The notes under the pieces: generated by a model
Told to the model about the DNA's origin: nothing
Databases searched by the model: none
The model's input: the letters and a program-made list of their open reading frames with translations, nothing else
Program-made: the position numbers and the translations under genes
Source: Vibrio gelatinilyticus
GTDB taxonomy: Bacteria; Pseudomonadota; Gammaproteobacteria; Enterobacterales; Vibrionaceae
Assembly: GCF_022836845.1 (NCBI RefSeq)
Contig: NZ_JAJNNZ010000016.1
Coordinates: 20,938 to 84,937 of the forward strand
DNA length: 64,000 nucleotides
Direction of reading: 5' to 3'
Part shown: piece after piece, positions 45,992-55,282 of the stretch
Layout: each line of letters opens with the position of its first letter
Numbering within the stretch: position 1 is the stretch's first letter

Positions 45992-46477
45992 TTAACGCAA
46001 ATTACTCTTCATAATTCGTGCCTTGTCTCGTGCCCAGTCTTTTTCTTTAAGATCAGCACGTTTATCGTGAAGTTTTTTACCTTTAGCCACACCTACTTTT
46101 AGCTTCGCCCAAGAGCGAGACCAATAAAGCGCGGTGGCCACCAAGGTCATTCCTTCGCGGTTAACTCGGCCAATCAAGTTGTCGAGCTCTTTGCGCTTGA
46201 GTAATAGTTTACGCACGCGTGTCGGCTCAGCAACGATATGTGTCGATGCTTGATTTAGTGGGATAATGCTCATTCCGCTGATATAAGCCTCACCATCGCG
46301 CAGGAAAACATAGCTTTCGGCGATATTGGCTTTACCCTGACGAAGTGATTTGACTTCCCAGCCTTGTAGCTCAATTCCTGCCTCGATCTCATCATCAATG
46401 TGATACTCGTGGCGAGCTTTTTTATTGAGCGCGATAGTATTGCTACCGGCTTTATTTTTTGATTTTTTCTTTACCAT
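45992..46477 (-). CDS. smpB: tmRNA-binding protein SmpB
   Basis: SmpB binds the tRNA-like part of tmRNA and places it in the empty A site. The 161-residue protein has the family motifs NKKARHEYHIDDEIEAGIELQGWEVKSLR, AYISGM, and the basic C-terminal tail ending KEKDWARDKARIMKSNLR. It lies immediately upstream of ssrA on the same strand, as in other Vibrio. Confidence 0.97.
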   Translation of the reverse strand: MVKKKSKNKAGSNTIALNKKARHEYHIDDEIEAGIELQGWEVKSLRQGKANIAESYVFLRDGEAYISGMSIIPLNQASTHIVAEPTRVRKLLLKRKELDNLIGRVNREGMTLVATALYWSRSWAKLKVGVAKGKKLHDKRADLKEKDWARDKARIMKSNLR

Positions 46478-46594
46478 AGTGGCGACATTATAAAGTGAGA
46501 GCAGAGCTTTAGGAAAGGCTTTTATTTGCGCTTAGCGATAATAACAGTAAAATCGTGTTAGCTTTTGAGTATCGGTCATTTTTGAGGAGTAAAC

Positions 46595-47038
46595 ATGAAG
46601 CAGGTGACGCGTTCAGCGTTAGTTTCATTTAGTGCTGAACAAATGTTCAATTTGGTGAACGATGTTGGTAGTTATCCCAAATTTCTGCCTGGTTGTTCTG
46701 GTTCTCGGGTGATCGAATCTAGCAGTTCAGCAATGGTTGCGTCAGTTGACGTATCTAAGGCGGGAATAAGCAAAACATTCACGACTACCAATCAATTAGA
46801 CCATGGAAGTGCCATTTTGATGGAACTGGTTGATGGTCCTTTTAAATCTTTAAAAGGGGGATGGTTCTTTACATCTCTAGATGAAGGAGCCTGTAAGGTC
46901 GAATTGAAGTTGGAATTCGAGTTCTCAAGTAAAATGGTTGAATTGGCGTTTGGTAAAATTTTTCATGAGTTGACCAGTAATATGGTTAATGCCTTTACTC
47001 GTCGAGCGAAAGAGGTCTATGTCAGCTATGAGTACTGA
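46595..47038 (+). CDS. ratA: RatA-type START-like protein
   Basis: The 147-residue protein is a START/COQ10-like lipid-binding fold: SAEQMFNLVNDVGSYPKFLPGCSGSRV and the ending ELTSNMVNAFTRRAKEVY. Homologues are linked to coenzyme Q function, and E. coli RatA was also described as a toxin inhibiting 70S assembly. GAGGAG precedes the ATG. It overlaps ratB, so the two are translationally coupled. Confidence 0.92.
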   Translation: MKQVTRSALVSFSAEQMFNLVNDVGSYPKFLPGCSGSRVIESSSSAMVASVDVSKAGISKTFTTTNQLDHGSAILMELVDGPFKSLKGGWFFTSLDEGACKVELKLEFEFSSKMVELAFGKIFHELTSNMVNAFTRRAKEVYVSYEY

Positions 47039-47333
47039 CTCTAATTTGATTCATGTTGAAGTCGTTTATGCATTGCCGCACGAACAACGTGTATTTGCTT
47101 TGGTGGTTAATAAAGAAATGACCGTCAAAGAGATCATCGAAAAGTCTGGAGTGCTGGCTATTTACCCCGAAGTGGATCTTGATAAAAACAAACTGGGTGT
47201 CTTTAGTCGTAACGTTAAGCTTGATGCGACTGTACGTGATAAAGACCGCATTGAGATTTATCGACCACTACTTGCCGATCCTAAAGAGATACGACGAAAA
47301 AGAGCGGAGCAGGCGAAAGCGGCCAAAGCCTAA
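47028..47333 (+). CDS. ratB: RnfH/RatB-family ubiquitin-like protein
   Basis: This 101-residue protein has a beta-grasp fold: IHVEVVYALPHEQRVFALVV, then IYPEVDLDKNKLGVFSRNVKL and the conserved IEIYRPLLADPKEIRRKRAEQ. Three in-frame starts exist (46989, 47019, 47028). I use 47028, which leaves MSTDSNLIHVEV and has an AGAGG about 12 bases upstream; 47019 is equally possible. The gene overlaps the end of ratA. Function is not established for the family. Confidence 0.9.
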   Translation: MSTDSNLIHVEVVYALPHEQRVFALVVNKEMTVKEIIEKSGVLAIYPEVDLDKNKLGVFSRNVKLDATVRDKDRIEIYRPLLADPKEIRRKRAEQAKAAKA

Positions 47334-47392
47334 CCAAGTTCTAGATACTTTTAAAAAAGCTCGCTAATGCGAGCTTTTTTGTGTGTGGGAAC

Positions 47393-47752
47393 TTAGTTTA
47401 GGCTCTGATAAAAGTTTGAATGAGCCTCATAGTCACCAGCGATATCAGTCAGTGTTCCTGTCGCTTCAAAATTGACGACGAGGTTACGTTGTTCAGGATT
47501 GTTGTGTCCTTTTGTCGCGTGGTAGATGTAATACCAAGTATTGGGATAACCATTTTCAATTAACATGGGAGAGCCGAGAACATAGCGAACTTGCTCTTTG
47601 GTCATGCCAAACCTGAGTTGTTCGACAGCACTCTGTTCAACAAAGTTACCCTGGTTTATATCGATTCGATAAACCATTTTCTCCGCCAGCGAACAGCCAG
47701 TTAACATGGCGATGGCTAACGGCATACTGATGAGCCATTTCTTAAGTTGCAT
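47393..47752 (-). CDS. bamE: Outer-membrane assembly lipoprotein BamE
   Basis: BamE (SmpA/OmlA) is the small lipoprotein of the BAM complex that stabilises BamD. The 119-residue product has a lipoprotein signal ending MLTGC and the core VYRIDINQGNF...LRFGMTKEQVRYVLGSPM. ATG 47752 is used rather than 47848, since it starts the signal peptide directly. Confidence 0.95.
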   Translation of the reverse strand: MQLKKWLISMPLAIAMLTGCSLAEKMVYRIDINQGNFVEQSAVEQLRFGMTKEQVRYVLGSPMLIENGYPNTWYYIYHATKGHNNPEQRNLVVNFEATGTLTDIAGDYEAHSNFYQSLN

Positions 47753-47911
47753 AGTCGTCTTATGTATCTGTTTCGGTAATTCTGGATCAGATAATAAACA
47801 AGGATGAGGCAGATGTAAAAAAAACTGTGCTTTGAATAACCAACTCACAGTGTGAATTATGAGTTGGCTTGCATTCTTTAGCGAAATCTCTTCTAGCGTG
47901 GAACTATCCCT

Positions 47912-49576
47912 TTAAGCTGCAATCAGCAAATCTTTCGCATTAGCGAGAGTTGAGTCCGTGATTTGGCTACCGCCAAGTAAGCGTGCGAGTTCGCTGATGC
48001 GTTGCTCTTGATCAAGAGCGTACATGCTGGTTTCGGTTTTATTGTTTTTGGTCTGCTTACTCACAAATAGTTGTTGATGGCCATGACCGGCCACTTGCGG
48101 TAAATGCGTTACACATAAGACTTGGGTTGATTCGCCAAGTTTACGAAGCATTTGCCCAACAACGGCAGCGGTTGGCCCACTGATCCCTACATCCACTTCA
48201 TCAAAAATCAAGCTTGGTGTGTCCACTTTTTGTGCGGTGATCACCTGTATTGCCAATGACATTCGAGACAGTTCGCCACCAGAAGCCACTTTTGCTATGG
48301 GCTGCATAGGTTGGCCAGGGTTTGTTGATACTAAGAAGACCACACTGTCCATACCCAGTGGAGTGGGGTGTTCGGCATCGAAAGTGATGTCAATTTTAAA
48401 CTTGGCCTTCTCCATGCTTAATTCGTGCATGCTTTGCGATATGAGCTTGTTAAGCTCTTTTGCATAGCGGTTTCGTGATTTATTGAGCTTTTCACTAGCA
48501 CGGGAGAAGATTTGGTACTTGGCAAGCACGTCTTCTTCTTTCGCTTGTAATTTTTCATCGGAACTGTCTAACGCATCGATTTGTGCCAATAGATCCTGAT
48601 GATGCTGGTACAGATCTTCTGGTAAAACATGGTGCTTACGTGCTAACGACATGATTTTAGAAAAGCGCTCTTCTACAAACGACATTCTTTCAGGGTTAAC
48701 GTCAATGGTGTCGAGGTAGTTCCGTAGTTCAGAGTTAGCTTCTTCGACTTGAATGATCGCTTCTTCTAACATGGTCGGAAGATTGTTTAGGTTGCTGTCT
48801 AATTCGGCAAGTTGTTGTAGCTTGCTGCTGGCCGTTTGCAGTAGTGCTAAGGCGTTTACGTCGTCACCTTCATAGATGATGTCGATGGTTTGCTGGCAAG
48901 ATAGAGCCAACTCACCGCTGTTGTTCAGGCGTTTGTGTTCTTGTTCAAGTTCAGGAAATTCATTTTCACCGATCGCCAATTCGTTAAGTTCTTTGATCTG
49001 ATACTCAAGCAGTTGTAGCTGCGCGAGATTACTGGCGCTGTTTTCTGTTAATTGTTTTAGGGCGATGTCGGCAGTACGCCAGGATTGATAATGTTGACGA
49101 ACATTATGCAATAGCGAAGCATGGCCAGCGTATTGATCAAGTAGTGCAAGTTGATACTCAGATTTCATCAATTGGTGATGAGCGTGCTGTCCATGAATGT
49201 TGATCAATAATTGGCCAAGTGACTTCATTTGTGACAAGGGTACGGGGCTGCCATTAATGAAAGCACGTGATCGTCCATCTTTATTAATGGTTCTTCTTAA
49301 AATGCAGTCGTTACCATCGAGGAGATCGTTATCTTCTAACCAACGCGTGGCATTGATGTTTTCATCAAGCGCGAAGGCGGCAGTGACGTCTGTTTTATCT
49401 TCGCCGATACGAACGGAACTGGCTTCGGCGCGACCGCCAAGGCAAAGACTCAGCGCATCTATAGCGATGGATTTACCTGCACCAGTTTCACCGGTGATGG
49501 TGGTCATTCCTTTACTGAGTTCTAACTGCAGAGATTTTACGATAGCAAAATTATTAACACTTAGATGAGACAGCAT
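47912..49576 (-). CDS. recN: DNA repair protein RecN
   Basis: RecN is an SMC-like ATPase acting in double-strand-break repair. The 554-residue protein has an N-terminal Walker A (TGETGAGKSIAIDALSLCLG), a long coiled-coil middle, and a C-terminal ABC signature (ASGGELSRMSLAIQ) and Walker B (LIFDEVDVGISG). It is preceded by two SOS boxes, in line with its strong LexA control in E. coli. Confidence 0.97.
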   Translation of the reverse strand: MLSHLSVNNFAIVKSLQLELSKGMTTITGETGAGKSIAIDALSLCLGGRAEASSVRIGEDKTDVTAAFALDENINATRWLEDNDLLDGNDCILRRTINKDGRSRAFINGSPVPLSQMKSLGQLLINIHGQHAHHQLMKSEYQLALLDQYAGHASLLHNVRQHYQSWRTADIALKQLTENSASNLAQLQLLEYQIKELNELAIGENEFPELEQEHKRLNNSGELALSCQQTIDIIYEGDDVNALALLQTASSKLQQLAELDSNLNNLPTMLEEAIIQVEEANSELRNYLDTIDVNPERMSFVEERFSKIMSLARKHHVLPEDLYQHHQDLLAQIDALDSSDEKLQAKEEDVLAKYQIFSRASEKLNKSRNRYAKELNKLISQSMHELSMEKAKFKIDITFDAEHPTPLGMDSVVFLVSTNPGQPMQPIAKVASGGELSRMSLAIQVITAQKVDTPSLIFDEVDVGISGPTAAVVGQMLRKLGESTQVLCVTHLPQVAGHGHQQLFVSKQTKNNKTETSMYALDQEQRISELARLLGGSQITDSTLANAKDLLIAA

Positions 49577-49602
49577 TTTAGATTACCTGTTAAAATGAAC
49601 AT

Positions 49603-49646
49603 TACTGTATAAAGAAACAGTATATACTGTTTCTTTATACAGTAAA
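49603..49646 (-). promoter_or_regulatory. Two LexA boxes within a 44-bp perfect palindrome
   Basis: Two 16-bp CTG-N10-CAG elements (49606-49621 and 49628-49643) are mirror images and are joined by TATATA. Together with the flanks they form an uninterrupted 44-bp palindrome 27 bases before the recN ATG. E. coli recN also has several LexA sites. Confidence 0.88.
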
Positions 49647-49723
49647 GTTGTACAGGTAAGTTTTTGTGCGCTTAGCCACAGTTATTATGTTCAATTAACC
49701 AGCAAAGTCAGCGGTGTTTCTTT

Positions 49724-50608
49724 TTAGAACAGCTTATTAGACCAACCTAGCTTATTACGCAGTACGTGGTAATAGCTGTAATCTTGAGGGTGGATAAGAC
49801 GCAGTTCGTTCGGACTTTGATAGATGTGAATTTCATCGCCAGGTGAAACCGGTAGTGAGATCTGACCATCACAACTGACTTCTTGTGTACCTCGATTGTC
49901 TGGTGAAACAACTAACATGATTCGACACTGACCATCGACCACCAGTGGTCGACTAGAAAGAGTATGTGGGAACATCGGTACCAACGAAATAGCGTTAAGC
50001 TTGGGCGATAAAATTGGGCCGCCTCCTGATAAGGAATAAGCGGTAGAGCCTGTCGGTGTCGAGATAATAATGCCGTCTGAGCGTTGGCTAAAAGCGAATA
50101 CTCCGTCAATGTAGACTTCGAATTCAATCATATGGGCGACTTGCCCTGGGTGCAGAACCGCTTCGTTTAGTGCTGCGTTGTGGCTTTTAATTTGACCGTG
50201 CCTATGGATTTCGGCTTCCAACAAAAAGCGCTTTTCCTCTATATACTCACCTTGCAGTACGGCCTCTAGTGCATCCTGAAAGTTGTCTGGGCTAAGATCT
50301 GTAAGAAAGCCAAGGTTACCTCGATTGACACCAATCACCGCAACATTGAAACGCGACAGCACTCGTGCCGCACCAAGCATATTTCCGTCACCCCCAACCA
50401 CGATGGCGAGATCGGCTTCTTTACCCAGTCTGACCAGGCTACAAAAATGTTTTCTTGGAATATCAAGCAGTATATCGACAAGGCGATCGTCAATAATGAC
50501 CTCATAGCCTTTAGAAATCAGCCATAAGAACAGGTCTTTATGGGTTTGAATGGCTTGTTGTGCTCGGGGCTTGCCGATGATGGCAATGACCTTAAAAGGT
50601 TTTTTCAT
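49724..50608 (-). CDS. nadK: NAD kinase
   Basis: NadK phosphorylates NAD to NADP. The 294-residue protein has the GGDGNMLGAAR active-site motif, GVNRGNLGFLTDL and the conserved GSTAYSLSGGGPI. GGAAG precedes the ATG. It lies between recN and the divergent grpE, the usual order. Confidence 0.97.
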   Translation of the reverse strand: MKKPFKVIAIIGKPRAQQAIQTHKDLFLWLISKGYEVIIDDRLVDILLDIPRKHFCSLVRLGKEADLAIVVGGDGNMLGAARVLSRFNVAVIGVNRGNLGFLTDLSPDNFQDALEAVLQGEYIEEKRFLLEAEIHRHGQIKSHNAALNEAVLHPGQVAHMIEFEVYIDGVFAFSQRSDGIIISTPTGSTAYSLSGGGPILSPKLNAISLVPMFPHTLSSRPLVVDGQCRIMLVVSPDNRGTQEVSCDGQISLPVSPGDEIHIYQSPNELRLIHPQDYSYYHVLRNKLGWSNKLF

Positions 50609-50629
50609 ATCGCTTCCAAACTATTAATG

Positions 50630-50657
50630 CTTGAATCACAAATCTTCATCCCCATAA
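50630..50657 (+). promoter_or_regulatory. Probable heat-shock (sigma-32) promoter of grpE
   Basis: CTTGAA at 50630-50635 and CCCCAT at 50650-50655 are 14 bases apart, matching the sigma-32 consensus, about 105 bases before the grpE start. Confidence 0.8.
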
Positions 50658-50762
50658 TATACCCAATCAATGTATATATGCAGTGTTTAGCCTGAATTAA
50701 TCCAAGAAGTTAATGATTAATCCAGCAAACATTGGCAAGAAGTTCAATACTCTGGAGAAATC

Positions 50763-51377
50763 ATGAGCAACGAAGAGAACAAAGTGAACCAAGAAGAGTT
50801 GAAATCTAATGAAGCAGAAGCGAACAACGTAGAAGTTGAAGCCGAAGTTATCGGTTCTGAAGCGGATGTTGAGTGGAATGAAGAATCTGAGCAAGAAATC
50901 AATGATGCTAAGGTTGCTCAACTAGAAGCAGCGTTATTGGCCAGTGAAGCAAAACTTCAAGAGCAAAAAGACAGTGTGCTTCGAGCTAAAGCTGAAGTAG
51001 AAAACATGCGTCGCCGTACTGAGCAAGAAATCGATAAGGCTCGCAAGTACGCATTGAACAAGTTTGCTGAAGAGCTGCTGCCAGTTATTGATAATCTGGA
51101 GCGCGCTATCGCGGCGGCTGACGCTGAAAATGACGTTGTAAAGCCGATTCTAGAGGGCGTAGAGATGACTCACAAAACGTTTGTTGATGTAGTTGCTAAA
51201 TTTGGCCTCAAGGAAATTAATCCAGAAGGCGAAACGTTTAACCCTGAACAACATCAAGCAATGTCTATTCAAGAGAGCGCTGATCATGAGTCCAATACTG
51301 TGATGTTCGTCATGCAAAAAGGATATGAGTTAAATGGTCGCGTTTTGCGTCCAGCGATGGTTATGGTGTCGAAGTAA
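50763..51377 (+). CDS. grpE: Nucleotide exchange factor GrpE
   Basis: GrpE releases ADP from DnaK. The 204-residue protein has an acidic disordered start (about 1-50), a long helix (AQLEAALLASEAKLQEQKDS...RAKAEVENMRRRTEQEIDKA) and a C-terminal beta wing with FGLKEINPEGETFNPEQHQAMS. It has GGAG before the ATG and a sigma-32 promoter upstream. Unlike in V. cholerae, dnaK does not follow directly. Confidence 0.97.
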   Translation: MSNEENKVNQEELKSNEAEANNVEVEAEVIGSEADVEWNEESEQEINDAKVAQLEAALLASEAKLQEQKDSVLRAKAEVENMRRRTEQEIDKARKYALNKFAEELLPVIDNLERAIAAADAENDVVKPILEGVEMTHKTFVDVVAKFGLKEINPEGETFNPEQHQAMSIQESADHESNTVMFVMQKGYELNGRVLRPAMVMVSK

Positions 51378-51421
51378 TTTGACGGCGATGTAGCCTAAAT
51401 TCTATCTTGTTGATTTATCAG

Positions 51422-51449
51422 AATGGAGCCTAAGGGCTCCATTTTTTTT
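51422..51449 (+). terminator. Intrinsic terminator after grpE
   Basis: An AATGGAGCC/GGCTCCATT stem with a TAAG loop is followed by T residues. Confidence 0.9.
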
Positions 51450-51646
51450 ACTTATTCGTTTAGGTGAAACTATTGTTAAATTCAATGCATATAGTCATAT
51501 CTGTTGTGTTAAAAAAGTAACGTAGTGTAAAAATAATGCTTTATTTTGAATTGTAGATAGGTAGTATGCACTGAGCTTTCCGTTAATGAGAAAGTTGATA
51601 ATTATAAAAATGCAGAGAACAACACACAACATTCTGGAGTTTTTGA

Positions 51647-52921
51647 ATGAAAAAATCATTATCCCAAAAGATCTTTATAGGTCTTTTTGCTGGTCTGTTA
51701 ATCGGTACAGCAATTCAATACCTTTTCGCCGGCGTTAGCCTTTTTGATCAATACCTATTAGGTTTCGCAGAAGGCGTTGGTGGTATGTTTGTATCGCTAA
51801 TCAAACTGCTTGTCGTACCTTTGGTATTTGTTTCGATCGTATGCGGTATCGTTGAACTAAAAGACATTAATTCTTTTGGTCGTCTCGGCGGTAAAACCTT
51901 TGCTCTCTACATTATCAATACTGTTGTAGCTATCGCATTCGCGTTGACTATTGGCGTTATTGTTGCGCCTGGCGCCGGTGCCAATCTTGGCGGTACCGTG
52001 ACAGAAGCTATTGAGCTGACGTCAACAACGACACCTGACATCTTCTCTATGATCACCAACATTGTACCAAGCAACCCATTCCAAGCGTTTGCCAATGGTG
52101 ACATGCTGCAAATCATCTTTATGGCAATTTTGACAGGTCTTGCCATCCAAGCATTGGACAAAAAAGGTGGACCAGCAGTCAATGCGTTTAAGGTTGCTAA
52201 CGACATTATGATGAAGCTAATTGGCTTGGTTATGAGCCTTGCACCTTACGGTGTATTTGCTCTTATGATCCAATTGGGTGCAACGTTAGATGCAGGTACA
52301 CTAGCTTCTGTTGCGGGTTATGTGGCACTAGTTGTTGCAATTCTTGTTCTGTGGATCTTTGTTGTTTATCCATTAATGGTTGGTGCGACAACAAGTGTTA
52401 CACCTTCTCAGTTTATTCGAGCAACACGTGAACAGGTACTATTTTCACTGTCCACAGCAAGCTCGAACGCAACCATTCCAGTAACGATGCGTACACTAAC
52501 CGATAAGATTGGTGTGTCTAAGTCAGTTGCAGGTTTTGGTGTGCCACTAGGTGCAACCATGAACATGGCTGGTGCGTCAATCTACATTGCTATTGCAACG
52601 ATTTTTATTGCTAATGCATTTGGACAACCAATCCAAACCAGTGATTTGTTCACTATGGGCTTCACTGTCTTGCTACTGTCTATCGGTGCTGGCGGCGTTC
52701 CTGGTGGTGGTGTTGTTATGATTGGTGTACTACTTCACCAATTGGGTCTTCCACCAGAAGGTCTGGCTATCGTTGCGGCGGTTGACCGTATCAATGATAT
52801 GTTCTGTACCAGCTCAAACGTTGTTGGTGATACCGCAGTGAACACCATCGTTGCCGCAAGCGAAAAAGAGATCAACGTAGAGCAGCAAGCAGAAGTTCAG
52901 GCTACTGAGAATCACGCATAA
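51647..52921 (+). CDS. Dicarboxylate/amino acid:cation symporter (DAACS family)
   Basis: This 424-residue inner-membrane carrier has about eight hydrophobic spans plus two re-entrant loops. The DAACS landmarks are LIKLLVVPLVFVSIVCGI, the HP1 loop SLSTASSNATIPVTMRTL, NMAGASIYIAIA in the place of NMDGT, and the HP2 loop GAGGVPGGGVVM. Substrates in the family are glutamate, aspartate, serine/threonine or C4-dicarboxylates. The Ala in NMAG differs from the acidic-substrate carriers, so I leave the substrate open. It ends at a strong terminator. Confidence 0.92.
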   Translation: MKKSLSQKIFIGLFAGLLIGTAIQYLFAGVSLFDQYLLGFAEGVGGMFVSLIKLLVVPLVFVSIVCGIVELKDINSFGRLGGKTFALYIINTVVAIAFALTIGVIVAPGAGANLGGTVTEAIELTSTTTPDIFSMITNIVPSNPFQAFANGDMLQIIFMAILTGLAIQALDKKGGPAVNAFKVANDIMMKLIGLVMSLAPYGVFALMIQLGATLDAGTLASVAGYVALVVAILVLWIFVVYPLMVGATTSVTPSQFIRATREQVLFSLSTASSNATIPVTMRTLTDKIGVSKSVAGFGVPLGATMNMAGASIYIAIATIFIANAFGQPIQTSDLFTMGFTVLLLSIGAGGVPGGGVVMIGVLLHQLGLPPEGLAIVAAVDRINDMFCTSSNVVGDTAVNTIVAASEKEINVEQQAEVQATENHA

Positions 52922-52952
52922 TACGCTGACAGTTACATATAACGAGATACAT

Positions 52953-52981
52953 TGCGGAGCCAGAGTTGGCTCCGCTTTTTT
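52953..52981 (+). terminator. Intrinsic terminator between symporter and glucanase genes
   Basis: A GCGGAGCC/GGCTCCGC stem with an AGAGTT loop is followed by T7 on the + strand. Confidence 0.88.
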
Positions 52982-52984
52982 TAG

Positions 52985-55030
52985 TTATTGCTGCAGTAAG
53001 TTTATCGAATGCAAATTCACGTCATCAGATTGCGAAACGATCGCAAGGTGTTGATAGCCTGCCTCTAGTTGTATGTGAATCCGAATCGTTCGCCAATTAA
53101 ACCAACCATTAGTACTGCTTAATTTGTACTCCGATAGCGCGGTCTGCCCTCCGAGGAGTTCGATCCTTAAATGGCCATTATCAAGCTCAGTAGCCACGCT
53201 GAGTTCAAGAGTATAATTCCCCGAACTAGGAGCAAAGAAAGGGTAGGCAACCCAATCGCCCTGGGCAAAGTAACCCACGTAACCCTCATCACTTTTTACT
53301 CCAGACATTTCACAATATTCCGTAGCAGCTACTGAAGTGTTCAATGGGTAGGCGGGCTGACTGTCGCATTTTATCTGAGCTTTGGTTAGCGCATCGATCG
53401 TGTCTTGATTGCGGTGTGCGTTGTGCATCTTTAAGTTCTCAGTCAGCATCATTAATGTCTCATGAGCGCTGACAGGATCGGGTTGTTGGCCACCGCTTTG
53501 CCAATAATCGAGTAATTCCTGAAAGCCATCTGGTTTTGATATCGAAAATACGCCGGAAGGATGCTCCATTTTCTTCCACGTCCACCACGACCAACCTATG
53601 TTATTTTCTTCGAGTAGTTCCACCGCGTCTCGATACCACGCTACTGTATTCTCACCAGATTCACTCATCCAAAGTGGTATTTGATATTGATCGCGCATCT
53701 GTATGTATTGCTGTATCGACTCAAGGTTGTTTTCGTTCCAGTACTTGTGAAAGCTGATGGCAACATTGTCGTCGGGGACAGGAAGAGGCCAAAGGCTAGA
53801 GTGATTATTGCCCCAGCAATTCCCTTCTACGGCGATCAGATGGTTTTTGTCGTATTTTCTGATTTCTGGAATCAGCCTGGCGTACATATCCCGTAACGGT
53901 TGGTTGGATTCTTCAGTGCAACCGTGTTTGTTATCCGGTTTGTTCTCAAAACCCCAGTTTGGCTCATTCATTGGATCATAGGCGGCTATCCAGGTTTCAT
54001 TGGCATAGCGTTCGGCGATTTTTCCCCAAAGTGCGACCATTTTTCTTTGGTTCTCCGCGCTTTCCCAAAGCGATGGCTTGCTTGGATCGTAATCACTAAT
54101 ATTGCCGTTGTAACCTTGTCCACCAGGGGCAGCATGCAAATCGAGAATGAGATAAATACCATGTTGCCGGCACCAATCGAGTAACCGGTCTACCATATCA
54201 AATCCTTGAGTGAGCCAAGTGTCTTGCCCCTCTATGGGTTCTTGTTCGATCGGTAGTGTGAACAATTGGTAGTGCATTGGTAAGCGAATAGTATTGAAGC
54301 CAGAGTTTTTCAATTCGATAACATCTTGCTCAGTGAAAAAGTTATCGAGCCAGGCCTGATGAAAGATTTGAGTCTTTTCGCTACCGACCACGTTACTAAT
54401 ATCGTTAAGGATTTTGTGTTGTCCCTCATCAGCGTCTTCGTTGAAGCCAAACATATAAGGTTCCATAACCATCCAACTTCCTATCCCCATCCCTCGAAAG
54501 ATAAGGTTGTTGCCTTCAGGGTCGATGATTTGAGTACCACTTGCGCGAACAAAGCTCTTTTGCTCTGGCGGGGTAACAGGAGGCAACGGTTCACTGCAGC
54601 CATCGCTGTTAAAGATGAAGTCGACTGGGATTGTCGGCGCTTGCAAAGAGTCTATTTGGAAACCAAACGTAACTTTTCCACCATCACTCGCTATCACTTT
54701 GTTCCAGTCAAAGTTAGAGGTTGCAGTGAGGTCAGGGGCTTGGTAGTCATAATGAGCATTCCAGCCAGAAACGAAAGATTCTTGGGCGTCAATGGCCCAG
54801 TTCAACGACCAACCTGATAAATCAGAGGTTGTCTTATTGGTGATTGAAACCTCAGATTGATAGCCAGATTGCCATTGATTTACCACTGAGTATTCAATAT
54901 CGACCTGGCATAAGTTCGATGTTGCGGCACTCACAGAGGCTAGTGAACTCAAGCTAGCCACAAGAGTGAAAATGAGGCTTCCACAGAGCCAATGCCAAGC
55001 TGGCCTCCGACATAAAGAGAATAAGAGCAT
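52985..55030 (-). CDS. Secreted multi-domain glucanase: CBM2-GH5-CBM6
   Basis: The 681-residue protein has a signal peptide (about 1-35, cleaved near SVSAATS) and a CBM2 cellulose-binding domain (about 40-135; SEVSITNKTTSDLSGWSLNWAI). A Pro-rich linker, a GH5 domain (about 145-500) and a C-terminal CBM6 (about 555-680; VGYFAQGDWVAYPFF, LSVATELDNGHLRIELLGG) follow. The GH5 acid/base is in YDPMNEPNWG and the nucleophile in WMSESGENT. ATG 55030 is chosen since AGAAGGA precedes it; ATG 55057 is in frame. The domains point to cellulose or a related beta-glucan. It lies between grpE and dnaK, on the opposite strand. Confidence 0.9.
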   Translation of the reverse strand: MLLFSLCRRPAWHWLCGSLIFTLVASLSSLASVSAATSNLCQVDIEYSVVNQWQSGYQSEVSITNKTTSDLSGWSLNWAIDAQESFVSGWNAHYDYQAPDLTATSNFDWNKVIASDGGKVTFGFQIDSLQAPTIPVDFIFNSDGCSEPLPPVTPPEQKSFVRASGTQIIDPEGNNLIFRGMGIGSWMVMEPYMFGFNEDADEGQHKILNDISNVVGSEKTQIFHQAWLDNFFTEQDVIELKNSGFNTIRLPMHYQLFTLPIEQEPIEGQDTWLTQGFDMVDRLLDWCRQHGIYLILDLHAAPGGQGYNGNISDYDPSKPSLWESAENQRKMVALWGKIAERYANETWIAAYDPMNEPNWGFENKPDNKHGCTEESNQPLRDMYARLIPEIRKYDKNHLIAVEGNCWGNNHSSLWPLPVPDDNVAISFHKYWNENNLESIQQYIQMRDQYQIPLWMSESGENTVAWYRDAVELLEENNIGWSWWTWKKMEHPSGVFSISKPDGFQELLDYWQSGGQQPDPVSAHETLMMLTENLKMHNAHRNQDTIDALTKAQIKCDSQPAYPLNTSVAATEYCEMSGVKSDEGYVGYFAQGDWVAYPFFAPSSGNYTLELSVATELDNGHLRIELLGGQTALSEYKLSSTNGWFNWRTIRIHIQLEAGYQHLAIVSQSDDVNLHSINLLQQ

Positions 55031-55084
55031 GATCAGTTCCTTCTGTTCTAATTGCATACTTTAACTGGTTGGAGAGTGTAAATA

Positions 55085-55216
55085 TTGAACTTATTGAGAC
55101 AACCGGGAGAACCCGCACACCGATGCACCTGTTGCGCGGCCTGTGAGCAAGGTCGCCAATTTCGCCAGGTGAGCATCAATGATATGACCGAATTAGAACT
55201 CAAAATGAGACTCTAA
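55085..55216 (+). CDS. Possible 43-residue cysteine-cluster protein
   Basis: A TTG-started frame with GGAGAG eight bases upstream encodes LNLLRQPGEPAHRCTCCAAC, followed by EQGRQFRQVSINDMTELELK and a short end. The CTCCAAC cluster could bind zinc. It lies before the dnaK heat-shock promoter, on the dnaK strand. The composition is protein-like, but no ATG start exists and I do not recognise it. It could also be the tail of a lost gene. Confidence 0.35.
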   Translation: MNLLRQPGEPAHRCTCCAACEQGRQFRQVSINDMTELELKMRL

Positions 55217-55282
55217 AAAGAGCCGATTAACTGAAGAGGTAGAAAATGAATCGTAAAAATGTGAGTTTTTTTGTTTGTTGCC

